A DNA stretch of 20,551 nucleotides, from contig JAITMT010000371.1 in assembly GCA_031277235.1 (NCBI GenBank), forward strand, positions 1-20,551, given 5' to 3'. Both the position numbers and the translations under genes were made by a program. The notes beneath the pieces are model-generated. The model ran no database searches and was not told the DNA's origin. It saw only the letters and a list, made by a program, of their open reading frames with translations. Origin of the DNA: Tannerella sp. GTDB taxonomy: Bacteria > Bacteroidota > Bacteroidia > Bacteroidales > Tannerellaceae. Shown here in pieces: positions 13,224-19,669 of this stretch (position 1 is the stretch's first letter; every line of letters begins with the position of its first letter).

Positions 13224-15041
13224 TTAAACCGCCTGTCCCTGAGCCATCGAAAGCGCCCTTGTCAATTCGTCCAGAATCATGTCGCGCATGTTGGCGGCGC
13301 CTTCCCGGAGGCTGTTGGCGTAGATTTTCATGTCGTTGCCCATTTCCGCAATATTGACGGTGATGTGCGTCGTTTTCGTGCCGCCGGTAGCGATGCTTTC
13401 GGCGGTGCCCATACCAGTCTTTCCGCCTTTGCCTTTGCCTCCGCCCATGCCTCCACCTTCACCCATTCCCGCGACTGCGGCGGCGTTTTCCGTTCCGGGG
13501 ACGCCGGCGGGAGAAATGCCCATTTTCTTCCCTATTTCGGCGGCAACCCCGCTATAAGTAGCGTCTCCCCAACTGAAACTTTTGGCGGCATTGACAAACT
13601 CCTGTCCCGCCTGTTTGGTCAAGTCCGCCGTCTTTTTCCATCCGTCGGCGATAGACTGTTTGCGCGCTTCGGTATCCGCCTGGATTTGTGCCAGCATTTT
13701 CTCGTTTTCCGAACTGTCGCCGATTCCGACCGCCTGCTTGAAGGAATACCAGCCTTCCTTGATTTTGTTGATGCCGATCATGATTCCGTCCACAACCGTA
13801 TTGAAAGAGGCTTTCACATATTCCACATAAGCCAGGAAAATCAGTTTTGCACCGTTTACCGTATGTTTCCATGCTTCGCCCCAGCCATTGATTTTTTTGA
13901 CAAGGAAAACGATAACGGCAATCAGAGCTACAACGGCGGCTATAATCACCCCTACCGGATTGGCGTCCATAGCCACGTTCAGCAGCCATTGTGCCGCTGC
14001 CCAGATGCTTGTTGCATTTTTCACGGCAAAAACGACAATTTCATAAGCCGCCAATATTTTCGTCCATGCCGCAACGGCAAGATGGGCGACCGTTATGGAG
14101 AAGAGAACTGCCCTGTAGCCCAGAAGCGCTCCCGTTGCGGCGACAATAAGCCCCGTTATTACCGGAAAATCGGTGGTGAATTTGTCCACCAATCGCCCGA
14201 TTGAACCGATCGGATCTTCCAGGAACTGATTAAACTGTTTCAACGCCGGTAGCAAAACCGGCTGTAAAACATTGTTGTACAGGCTCAAGAGTTTTTCGGC
14301 AATGCTTTCCTGCGCTGCCGCCCACTGCCCGCCGACCGTATTGTTAATTCTGTTAACCATGTCGTAATACAGCCCGCCCGGACCGGTTGCGCTCTGAAAG
14401 GCTGCCGTAACCATTTCCGTGGAAATGGCTCCTTTTTCCATTTCAACTTTCAGTTGTGAAATACTTTTGCCGGTTGTTTTTGCCATCTCGCTCAGCGGAT
14501 TGAAGCCCGCGTTAATCATCTGATTGAGATTTTCTCCCGTCAATTTTCCGGCGGATGACGTCTGGGCAAAAGATAACGAAAGCGACTTAAATTTATCCTC
14601 ATTGCCCATCGCGATATCGCCAATCATTTTCAGATTCGGTATGATTTTCTCCTGTGCGATCTGATAACCCGCCATCATCTGTGTTGCCTCGCTCAGCCCG
14701 ACTTTTCCGTAAGGAGATTTGGCGGCGTAGCCGGAAATTTCGTCAATCATCTTTTTGGCATTGTCCACGCCGCCGAAAAGGACTTCAAAGGACGTGTTGC
14801 GCATCTCCTGTTCCATACCCGTTTTAATGGTTTTTCCCAATAAAACGCCCACGCCAAGCACGCCCGCAATTTTGCCAATGGACGAAAGGAATCCGCCAAC
14901 ATTCACCTTGTTCAGGTTATTAGCGGATTTCCCCAGGTCATCAACGCCCTTTCTGGACTGATTCGCGGAGACGCCGACCTTTTGCAGGATTCCGGACATC
15001 CGATCCTGCAAAAGCAGCGTGTATGTGATGATGTTGCTCAT
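13224..15041 (-). CDS. Tail tape measure protein
   Basis: The 605-aa protein has the tape-measure layout. An N-terminal part ('LLLQDRMSGILQKVGVSANQ') is followed by a TP901-type domain at about 60-250 ('GKTIKTGMEQEMRNTSFEVL', 'KKMIDEISGYAAKSPYGKVG', 'AGKLTGENLNQMINAGFNPL', 'VTAAFQSATGPGGLYYDMVN'). A long hydrophobic region lies at ~300-390 ('ATGALLGYRAVLFSITVAHL', 'PVGVIIAAVVALIAVIVFLV'), and an Ala/Gln/Lys-rich C-terminus follows. It sets tail length and is short for the family, predicting a short contractile tail. The Gly/Lys-rich segment near 545 (GEGGGMGGGKGKGGK) is encoded by GCCTTT-type hexamers like those between genes. It lies directly downstream of the frameshifted chaperone gene, the usual partner. 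Confidence 0.88.
   Translation of the reverse strand: MSNIITYTLLLQDRMSGILQKVGVSANQSRKGVDDLGKSANNLNKVNVGGFLSSIGKIAGVLGVGVLLGKTIKTGMEQEMRNTSFEVLFGGVDNAKKMIDEISGYAAKSPYGKVGLSEATQMMAGYQIAQEKIIPNLKMIGDIAMGNEDKFKSLSLSFAQTSSAGKLTGENLNQMINAGFNPLSEMAKTTGKSISQLKVEMEKGAISTEMVTAAFQSATGPGGLYYDMVNRINNTVGGQWAAAQESIAEKLLSLYNNVLQPVLLPALKQFNQFLEDPIGSIGRLVDKFTTDFPVITGLIVAATGALLGYRAVLFSITVAHLAVAAWTKILAAYEIVVFAVKNATSIWAAAQWLLNVAMDANPVGVIIAAVVALIAVIVFLVKKINGWGEAWKHTVNGAKLIFLAYVEYVKASFNTVVDGIMIGINKIKEGWYSFKQAVGIGDSSENEKMLAQIQADTEARKQSIADGWKKTADLTKQAGQEFVNAAKSFSWGDATYSGVAAEIGKKMGISPAGVPGTENAAAVAGMGEGGGMGGGKGKGGKTGMGTAESIATGGTKTTHITVNIAEMGNDMKIYANSLREGAANMRDMILDELTRALSMAQGQAV
13423..13445. repeat. GCCTTT hexamer repeat inside the tape measure gene
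   Basis: CCGCCTTTGCCTTTGCCTCC on the plus strand is the same hexamer family found in junctions at 6812-6857, 7640-7676, 10409-10437 and 12615-12640. It is in frame and encodes alternating Gly-Gly and Gly-Lys. Confidence 0.6.
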
Positions 15042-15123
15042 TTCTGCCTGTTTAATCGTTTAATCGTTGAGTCGTTTAATCGTTTAGTCGTTAGCCCGTT
15101 CTCCCGTTTATCCGTTCTCCCGT
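15042..15123. repeat. GTTTAATC octamers followed by CCCGTTCT octamers
   Basis: GTTTAATC/GTTTAATC/GTTGAGTC/GTTTAATC/GTTTAGTC (15050-15090) are followed by CCCGTTCT/CCCGTTTA/TCCGTTCT/CCCGTTCA/CCCGTTCT (about 15096-15136). The last units form the end of the chaperone frameshift extension. Confidence 0.8.
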
Positions 15124-15356
15124 TCACCCGTTCTTCCCCGCTTCCCTTCTCCTGATCCAGTTTAACAGTTCGGCTTGCGTCGCCCATTCTTCGTCCGTCA
15201 GCGCGTCGGGATCGTCTATGTGCATGTAATAGCGCAGTTGCGCGTTGATTTGCAGAATCCCGTTGCGGGCGGCTACTTGCCGCGCTGACGCTAAAGCTTT
15301 GAGATTTCGGCTTCCCTGATTTCGACGATTTCGTTGAGTTTTGCCGACACGCCGAA
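15124..15356 (-). CDS. Tail assembly chaperone -1 frameshift extension (GT type)
   Basis: In the -1 frame relative to the 107-aa chaperone, the sequence is open from 15366 to the TGA at 15124. It reads 'KALASARQVAARNGILQINA', then 'QLRYYMHIDDPDALTDEEWA' and 'TQAELLNWIRRREAGKNG' past the zero-frame TAG. It has no ATG in a suitable place and lies immediately before the tape measure gene. That is the arrangement of lambda gpG-GT and of Mu 41/41'. A -1 slip gives a 163-aa fusion. Possible slip sites are GCAAAAC (15344-15338) and CTCAAAG just before the stop; neither is a perfect X-XXY-YYZ heptamer. Reading into another short frame from 15370 gives only low-complexity Arg/Ser sequence and is a shadow. 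Confidence 0.6.
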
Positions 15357-15614
15357 AAACTTGTCGTCATCGGTTTTGATGCTTTCGTCGCCTCCGAGCC
15401 AGCAGTTCTGCAACAAAGCCTCGTTGGCGCGTACCGGATTGTTTCCGAGCGTCGCCACGTAGGACATCGTTTTCCTGTCCGGCTTTTTCAGGTAGCAGAC
15501 GCTGTCGCCCACTTCCGCCTTGAATATGTCGCCGTGTTTCCTTTTCCAGTCGGCGATCTGTCCGGCTGTCGCCGTTCCAACCAATTGACTTGCGTCGGTT
15601 TTATTTTCTGACAT
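15291..15614 (-). CDS. Tail assembly chaperone (G-like / Mu gp41-like)
   Basis: The 107-aa protein 'MSENKTDASQLVGTATAGQI...' has a central 'FKAEVGDSVCYLKKPDRKTM', then 'SYVATLGNNPVRANEALLQN' and 'CWLGGDESIKTDDDKFFG'. This pattern is common to chaperone-type proteins encoded between tail tube and tape measure in Bacteroidetes phages: 'CYLKKPDR', then a small helical domain, then 'CWLGG'. It probably coats the tape measure during tail assembly. The ORF ends in the region from which a -1 frame continues into the GT extension. Confidence 0.7.
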   Translation of the reverse strand: MSENKTDASQLVGTATAGQIADWKRKHGDIFKAEVGDSVCYLKKPDRKTMSYVATLGNNPVRANEALLQNCWLGGDESIKTDDDKFFGVSAKLNEIVEIREAEISKL

Positions 15615-15721
15615 GATGTTTGAAAATTTGATGATTTGAAAATTTGAAAATTTTGGGTAAACGGGTACACGGGTGAACGGACTTCCCGTTTATCCGTTTA
15701 CACGTTCACCCGTTTATCCTT
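15615..15721. repeat. TTTGAAAA array plus inverted ACGGGT/CCCGTT cassette
   Basis: TTTGAAAA/TTTGATGA/TTTGAAAA units (15619-15653) are followed by ACGGGTACACGGGTGAACGG (15661-15680), then CCCGTTTATCCGTTTACACG and TTCACCCGTTTATCC to 15719. The two arms form an imperfect hairpin of ~26 pairs around ACTTC. A near copy lies at 19580-19679. Confidence 0.8.
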
Positions 15722-16156
15722 TTATTTGTTCTTAATATCCAGCGCCAAAAACGGCAATTCTATTTCCATAAACTTGTCGTTTTGCTGCATTCCCTTTTCG
15801 TATTCGGTGAAGTCCACGCCGATGATGATGTCGGTCGAAATTGCCGAAGACGCTACCGATTCGGCGTTGAGTTCCGCGCCGTAGGACACGACTACGTCCA
15901 CTTTTGCCGTCAGCAAATTGCCGCCGGTTGCCGCTTCCAGAGCCTCCAACTGGCTTTGCGTGAAGGTAAGACTCCCTTCGACCGTTTCGTTGCCGGACTG
16001 GATGCTGTGCGCCTTCCGTCCCTTGGCAAACATCGCTTCCTTTTCACGGGCGCGCTTGTAGGAAACCGCCCGGAATCCGATAATGGGCACGCCGCCAACG
16101 ATGAGGCTGATGTCCGCCCATTCATATTCGCGTCCGTTGATTTGATATCCGTTCAT
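15722..16156 (-). CDS. Tail tube protein
   Basis: The 144-aa protein is a compact beta-rich chain: 'MNGYQINGREYEWADISLIV', 'GGVPIIGFRAVSYKRAREKE', 'HSIQSGNETVEGSLTFTQSQ', 'TDIIIGVDFTEYEKGMQQND' and a final 'MEIELPFLALDIKNK'. The size, the 'V-x-G-x-x-x-x-G-F-R-A-V-x-Y-K' start strand and the 'G-N-x-x-x-x-G-S-L-T-F' strand fit the inner tube family of Mu-like contractile tails. It lies directly after the sheath gene, as expected. Its final 'KNK' and stop merge with the downstream repeat cassette. Confidence 0.75.
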   Translation of the reverse strand: MNGYQINGREYEWADISLIVGGVPIIGFRAVSYKRAREKEAMFAKGRKAHSIQSGNETVEGSLTFTQSQLEALEAATGGNLLTAKVDVVVSYGAELNAESVASSAISTDIIIGVDFTEYEKGMQQNDKFMEIELPFLALDIKNK

Positions 16157-16277
16157 TTTTTTTAACTGTTTAACTGTTTGGTTGTTTAACTGTTTAGTTG
16201 TTTAATCGTTTAGTTGTTAAATCATTAAACTTTGAACCTTGAACGTCTCAACAACTCAACAACTCAACAACTACACA
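16157..16277. repeat. GTTTAACT octamer array with inverted second half
   Basis: About eight GTTTAACT-family octamers (16165-16218) are followed by TAAATCATTAAACTTTGAACC and then CAACAACTCAACAACTCAAC-type complementary units (16246-16276). The whole array can fold as a large imperfect hairpin in the leader of the tube gene. Confidence 0.8.
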
Positions 16278-17468
16278 TCAATTATTCACGGTGAATCCCA
16301 GCAACACTTTGATGTACCGCGCATATCCGAAGGGACGCACGCGGATTTCCACCTCAATCGTGCCGGTTGCCATTACGTCCTGTTCCGGATTGATATAAAC
16401 CTGCACGCCGTTGTCGCCGCCGTCGTCCGACAGTTCGCCGTTGGCGGTCATGTTGGCGGCAAGGGCGTTTTCGATGATCTGCTCCCATGATACAATGACC
16501 GGCTGCAACATCGTTCCGTCCGACTTGACCTGTACCTTGTCCAGCAACTGCTGAACGAGCACGGCATACGCGATGCGCGCCGCCTTGTCTATTGTCCGGA
16601 CGGCGGTCAGCTGATTGTAGTCGTCCGTCTCCTTCGTTGCCATCAGACCGTCGGAAATGAAATAGCCGGACACGCCGGTGAACGTTCTGAAAGTGATGTA
16701 GGATTTGTTGTAAACCGTTTCCGTGTCCGCCTTTTCGATTGGAGTACTTCCGGCAAACATGGTCAGCACGTTCAGCGCTCCGTCGGATACGCGACCGATG
16801 TTGCGGTCAACGCTCGCCGACGCGATGCGTCCGGCAACGAGTCCGACCGCCTGGTTGGCGGCTCCGGCGGTTATCGAACCGATAACAACGGCAGCACGGT
16901 AATTGGAATCCAGTTTCAAGTCCTTCAGGTCGGACGCATTTCCGCTGAAATTCAGTCCGTCCAGAATGACGAATACCGGCGCATAGCGTACCGTCCGCGC
17001 CCATTCGCCCAAACCCTGCGCATTCAGCAGGGCAGCCGGAATATCGCTGTCCAAGCCGTCGGTAACGGTAGGATTGGCACCCGGCACGGACGTAACGACC
17101 AGCCCGCGGAGTTCGCCGTTGGTTGCCTCGATGATGCTGCGCAGATAGGGGCTGTCCTTATTAAGCACATCGGACATTTTCAGCGTGTCCGGGTAGCCGA
17201 CAATAAATACCCGCGTTCCTTCCTGCGCTTCCGCGTAGAAATCCTTCACGGTTTGGTAGAGCAGCGGGTTGTTCGCTTCCGTTACGCCCAGCGGCTCCAA
17301 ATCCGACATCCTGCGGAGGCTGTACTCCTGCGCCAGGGAAAACGTAGCGGCAACGGTCGTTGCTCCGCAAACGGCGAGACACAGCAAACCGTCCGCGCTC
17401 GAAACGGTCTGTCCCAGCGCGCCGTTGCCGTAGTCAATCGTAACTTTTGGTAATCCGTTCAGCGCCAT
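16278..17468 (-). CDS. Contractile tail sheath protein (DUF2586-like)
   Basis: The 396-aa protein shows sheath-type sequence: 'MALNGLPKVTIDYGNGALGQ', 'PLLYQTVKDFYAEAQEGTRV', 'FIVGYPDTLKMSDVLN', 'RGLVVTSVPGANPTVTDGLD', 'LNAQGLGEWARTVRYAPVFV', 'VGLVAGRIASASVDRNIGRV' and the C-terminal 'IEVEIRVRPFGYARYIKVLL'. The order, with a mid 'S-V-D-R-N-I-G-R-V-x-D-G-A' and a beta-hairpin C-terminus ending 'F-G-Y-A-R-Y-I-x-V', is characteristic of DUF2586 sheaths in Bacteroidetes Mu-like phages. It starts one base after the stop of the preceding gene (TGA then ATG), so the two are coupled. Confidence 0.88.
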   Translation of the reverse strand: MALNGLPKVTIDYGNGALGQTVSSADGLLCLAVCGATTVAATFSLAQEYSLRRMSDLEPLGVTEANNPLLYQTVKDFYAEAQEGTRVFIVGYPDTLKMSDVLNKDSPYLRSIIEATNGELRGLVVTSVPGANPTVTDGLDSDIPAALLNAQGLGEWARTVRYAPVFVILDGLNFSGNASDLKDLKLDSNYRAAVVIGSITAGAANQAVGLVAGRIASASVDRNIGRVSDGALNVLTMFAGSTPIEKADTETVYNKSYITFRTFTGVSGYFISDGLMATKETDDYNQLTAVRTIDKAARIAYAVLVQQLLDKVQVKSDGTMLQPVIVSWEQIIENALAANMTANGELSDDGGDNGVQVYINPEQDVMATGTIEVEIRVRPFGYARYIKVLLGFTVNN

Positions 17469-17469
17469 G

Positions 17470-17973
17470 TCATTCGCGATTTACGGTTACGACGGTATCG
17501 TCCTTCAACGTTCTTGCACCGTGATTGATTGCATCAGCCTTCGCGAAGAAGGGAATCATGTCAGCCGTGAAATACAGCACTTTGCAGGCGTTTTTCTCAA
17601 AAACCTCCTTTGCAATCCTGTTTCGCAGTTCCGTTTTTTCTTCCGCTTCCATTTTTAACAGTGGCACATTAACTGCCTCGTGGAGAGCAGACTCGTTTTC
17701 ATCCGGTTTTACCGGCTGATCACCAGTTTCACTCCCTTCCGGGATAACTGACGTTGCTTGAATGCCAGAATCCAGTCCGGGATTTTCTTTACCATCCGGC
17801 GCTTCACCACTACCCTGTTCGGGCTGAACTTGAAGTTTCTGCGCGTCTCCATCAGGTTGCTCCGGCGTTGCCGGCGTGGAACCGGCGTCTCCTGTTCCTT
17901 CCGGTATTGGCGGTACAACCGTTTCAGGCTGTTCAACCACCTCTTGATCTGTTTTAACATTTTTCTTTGCCAT
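17470..17973 (-). CDS. Pro/Glu-rich phage protein, possible head-tail component
   Basis: The 167-aa protein has a low-complexity, acidic, Pro/Glu/Gly/Gln-rich N-terminal half, residues ~8-100 ('QEVVEQPETVVPPIPEGTGD', 'ATPEQPDGDAQKLQVQPEQG'). A small folded-looking C-terminal domain follows at ~105-165 ('MEAEEKTELRNRIAKEVFEK', 'VLYFTADMIPFFAKADAINH'). No family is recognised. The placement between capsid and sheath is that of head-tail joining proteins of Mu (J/K). The disordered half may vary freely between relatives. The ATG is at the end of a short TTTGAAAA array, and a hairpin plus a TATCTTTG box lies 35-75 nt upstream. Confidence 0.55.
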   Translation of the reverse strand: MAKKNVKTDQEVVEQPETVVPPIPEGTGDAGSTPATPEQPDGDAQKLQVQPEQGSGEAPDGKENPGLDSGIQATSVIPEGSETGDQPVKPDENESALHEAVNVPLLKMEAEEKTELRNRIAKEVFEKNACKVLYFTADMIPFFAKADAINHGARTLKDDTVVTVNRE

Positions 17974-18007
17974 TTTTATAATGATTTGAAAATTTGAAGA
18001 TTAAAAG

Positions 18008-18036
18008 AAAAGCCTCTCCCCGCAGGGGAGGCTTTT
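18008..18036. terminator. Hairpin AAAAGCCTCTCCCC / GGGGAGGCTTTT, probable terminator
   Basis: A ~12-bp stem with a two-base bulge, a short GCA loop, and A-tracts and T-tracts at the two ends. On the minus strand it is followed by CTTTTAATC, so it can end transcription coming from the membrane-protein gene. It also lies at the expected start point of a transcript from the adjacent TATCTTTG box, so a 5'-leader hairpin is possible. Confidence 0.5.
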
Positions 18037-18039
18037 CCC

Positions 18040-18047
18040 CAAAGATA
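18040..18047 (-). promoter_or_regulatory. -7 promoter-like box upstream of the head-tail gene
   Basis: On the minus strand TATCTTTG matches TAxxTTTG perfectly. No TTTG lies 19-21 nt upstream (only TTTAA-like sequence), so it is a half match. It would give an internal start for the genes from 17973 leftward, including sheath, tube and tape measure. Confidence 0.4.
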
Positions 18048-18188
18048 AAAAAAGTACCAACTTAAAATTAAAGAATTATGAAAAAGTAGAGATTTTGTCT
18101 GTTTAACTGTTTAATTGTTCAGGTGTTTAGTTGTTTAACCGTTGAGAGCCGGACGGCTCAACAACTACACAACTCAACATCTCAACAA

Positions 18189-18587
18189 CTACACATTCTT
18201 CCGTTTCTCGAACAGGCTGAATATCGCCGTTATGATGCCCGTGTCGAAAATGCCGTTTGCCGCCAGGCACGCTCCCGTGCCATACAGCAACGCCATCCAG
18301 ATACTTAAACCGTCCAGGAATCCCAGATGAAACCACCAGCCGACCAGGGTTACAGCCAGTCCGACCACCCAACTGAAAATCTGCACGCCCAGACCGCCCG
18401 CGTTGGGCATGACCAGTCTGCGCAGCGTCTGTACTGCCAGCGGAATAAACGCCACGAGCGCGAAGAAGGTTTCAAAAATTCCGTCAATCGTTTTCACCTC
18501 CGGGACAGGCGGATCGGGTTCCGGAACGGTTTGGGAAAATACCGCGATGCTGAACGCCAGCATGATGAATAAAAATAATCGTTTCAT
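18189..18587 (-). CDS. Unknown phage membrane protein with signal peptide
   Basis: The 132-aa product starts with a clear signal peptide (MKRLFLFIMLAFSIAVFSQ) and a short Pro-rich stretch (TVPEPDPPVPEV). It is followed by three hydrophobic segments at about 37-57 ('IFETFFALVAFIPLAVQTL'), 70-88 ('VQIFSWVVGLAVTLVGWW') and 91-115 ('GFLDGLSIWMALLYGTGACL'), and ends 'FEKRKNV'. It lies between capsid and head-tail genes, an odd place for a membrane protein. It may be a second holin-like protein, a superinfection or injection factor, or a moron. I recognise no family. The stop (GTGTAG) is provided by the octamer repeat. Confidence 0.6.
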   Translation of the reverse strand: MKRLFLFIMLAFSIAVFSQTVPEPDPPVPEVKTIDGIFETFFALVAFIPLAVQTLRRLVMPNAGGLGVQIFSWVVGLAVTLVGWWFHLGFLDGLSIWMALLYGTGACLAANGIFDTGIITAIFSLFEKRKNV

Positions 18588-18710
18588 AGAAATGTTGTTT
18601 AACTGTTTAATTGTTTAACCGTTTAGTTGTTTAACTGTTTCATTGTCAATTGTCAATTGTCCATTGTCCATTGATAACTGCACTCTAAACTCTAATAACT
18701 GCACACTAAA
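18588..18710. repeat. GTTTAACT octamers, then CAATTGT heptamers, then an irregular repeat
   Basis: Five octamers (18596-18638) are followed by five heptamers (CATTGTC, AATTGTC, AATTGTC, CATTGTC, CATTGAT; 18640-18674). A word containing AACTGCACTCTAAA is then repeated twice in degenerate form to 18710. Confidence 0.8.
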
Positions 18711-19565
18711 TCAAGCATTATCACTGTAAACCGCTCCATAGCCGAACGCACGGAAAGGCAACGCCACGAAGCGCATCTGGAATCCGAGCAGCCAGCCGCG
18801 ATAGTCCGCCCAGCGTTTTTCGGGTTCGCCTTCAATGGTGCCCATGGCGCGCATCGCTTCACTTGTTACGATGGCGATGGACGACGGATTTCCGGTAGCC
18901 GATCCGTAGGGCATTTTTGCGCCCGTGGAGGCGTTGTATTTCGGATTGCCGGTGAACGTGTAGATTTTGAAGCCGTCAATTTCCCTGTCCGTCATCATTT
19001 GCTTGTACAGTTTGATGTCCTCCACTTTGAGGTCTTTCTTGTGCTGCGGACTGAGTAGCAAAATACGTCCCTGCTGCGGCAAATCGCCGTTGTCAAATGC
19101 CAGCGATAAATCGGTGATGTCGTTGTACGTCAATGCCTTGTACCCGCTGCTGTTCGCCACGCCGGTCGTTTTCAGCAACGGCGTTGCCGCCGTGTGTGCC
19201 GTCGGGGAGATGTTATAGGCTGCGGATTTGCACGCCCTGGTGTAAAGCGTGTTTGTGTGCTGCCTTACGACGGATTCCGCCTTGTCGTAGGCGGTTTCCA
19301 TTTCATCGACGTTGGTAACGTGCGTGGGTTTCGTGTCGAAGGTCGCCAGCGGGATTCTGATGCCCGTATCCGTCCGCTGCAACGGCACGAGAGGCCACAC
19401 GTTGTTGTCCACGACCACGTCGGGATCGGCGCCGACTTCCGCCAGGTTGATCGCGTTGTTGTCAACCATGTGATCCATGCTTGTCAGTTCCTGCAGCCAC
19501 GATGCGTCGGGGTAGAACAGCGACAGGATGATGCTTGTAAAAATTTCTTTAAATACTCCAGCCAT
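18711..19565 (-). CDS. Major capsid protein
   Basis: The 284-aa protein has a capsid-like layout: 'MAGVFKEIFTSIILSLFYPD' start, 'AEVGADPDVVVDNNVWPLVP', a 'RTDTGIRIPLATFDTKPTHV' strand, 'VDEMETAYDKAESVVRQHTN' (spine-helix-like), 'GRILLLSPQHKKDLKVEDIK', 'LYKQMMTDREIDGFKIYTFT', 'GNPSSIAIVTSEAMRAMGTI', and a C-terminal 'AFGYGAVYSDNA'. The content of P-loop, spine helix and A-domain-like segments fits HK97-fold capsids of Bacteroidetes Mu-like phages. It follows the protease/scaffold gene directly, as expected. Confidence 0.85.
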   Translation of the reverse strand: MAGVFKEIFTSIILSLFYPDASWLQELTSMDHMVDNNAINLAEVGADPDVVVDNNVWPLVPLQRTDTGIRIPLATFDTKPTHVTNVDEMETAYDKAESVVRQHTNTLYTRACKSAAYNISPTAHTAATPLLKTTGVANSSGYKALTYNDITDLSLAFDNGDLPQQGRILLLSPQHKKDLKVEDIKLYKQMMTDREIDGFKIYTFTGNPKYNASTGAKMPYGSATGNPSSIAIVTSEAMRAMGTIEGEPEKRWADYRGWLLGFQMRFVALPFRAFGYGAVYSDNA

Positions 19566-19669
19566 AATTGCTAATTTAATTATTTGAAAATTTGAAAATT
19601 TGATGATTTTGGGTGAACGGGTGCACGGGAGAACGGACTTCCCGTTTATCCGTTTACACGTTCGCCCGT
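19566..19669. repeat. TTTGAAAA array plus inverted ACGGGT/CCCGTT cassette (second copy)
   Basis: TTTGAAAA/TTTGAAAA/TTTGATGA (19582-19607), then GGGTGAACGGGTGCACGGGA (19611-19630), ACTTC, and CCCGTTTATCCGTTTACACG with TTCGCCCGTTTATCC to 19676. It is near-identical to the cassette at 15615-15721, and its last units encode the C-terminal KNG and stop of the protease/scaffold gene. Confidence 0.8.

Larger units (their letters stand above)
17974..18188. repeat. Repeat-filled junction with hairpin, promoter-like box and inverted octamer array
   Basis: From left to right: TTTGAAAA/TTTGAAGA octamers (17984-18001), a GC-rich hairpin (18008-18036), a minus-strand TATCTTTG box (18047-18040), ~50 AT-rich bases, then GTTTAACT octamers (18101-18143). 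A central GTTGAGAGCC-GGAC-GGCTCAAC turn (18141-18162) follows, then complementary AACTACAC/AACTCAAC octamers to 18194. The octamer halves form one long hairpin. Confidence 0.75.

Noticed and set aside
13203..14204. 333-aa open frame on the plus strand opposite the tape measure gene
   Set aside because: Phe/His/Arg-rich, no recognisable domain, starts inside a repeat array, and the tape measure gene on the other strand is convincing.
15038..15370. 110-aa frame between chaperone and tape measure, minus strand
   Set aside because: Ser/Arg/Asn-rich and partly translated from repeat units. The -1 frame there gives the plausible protein instead.
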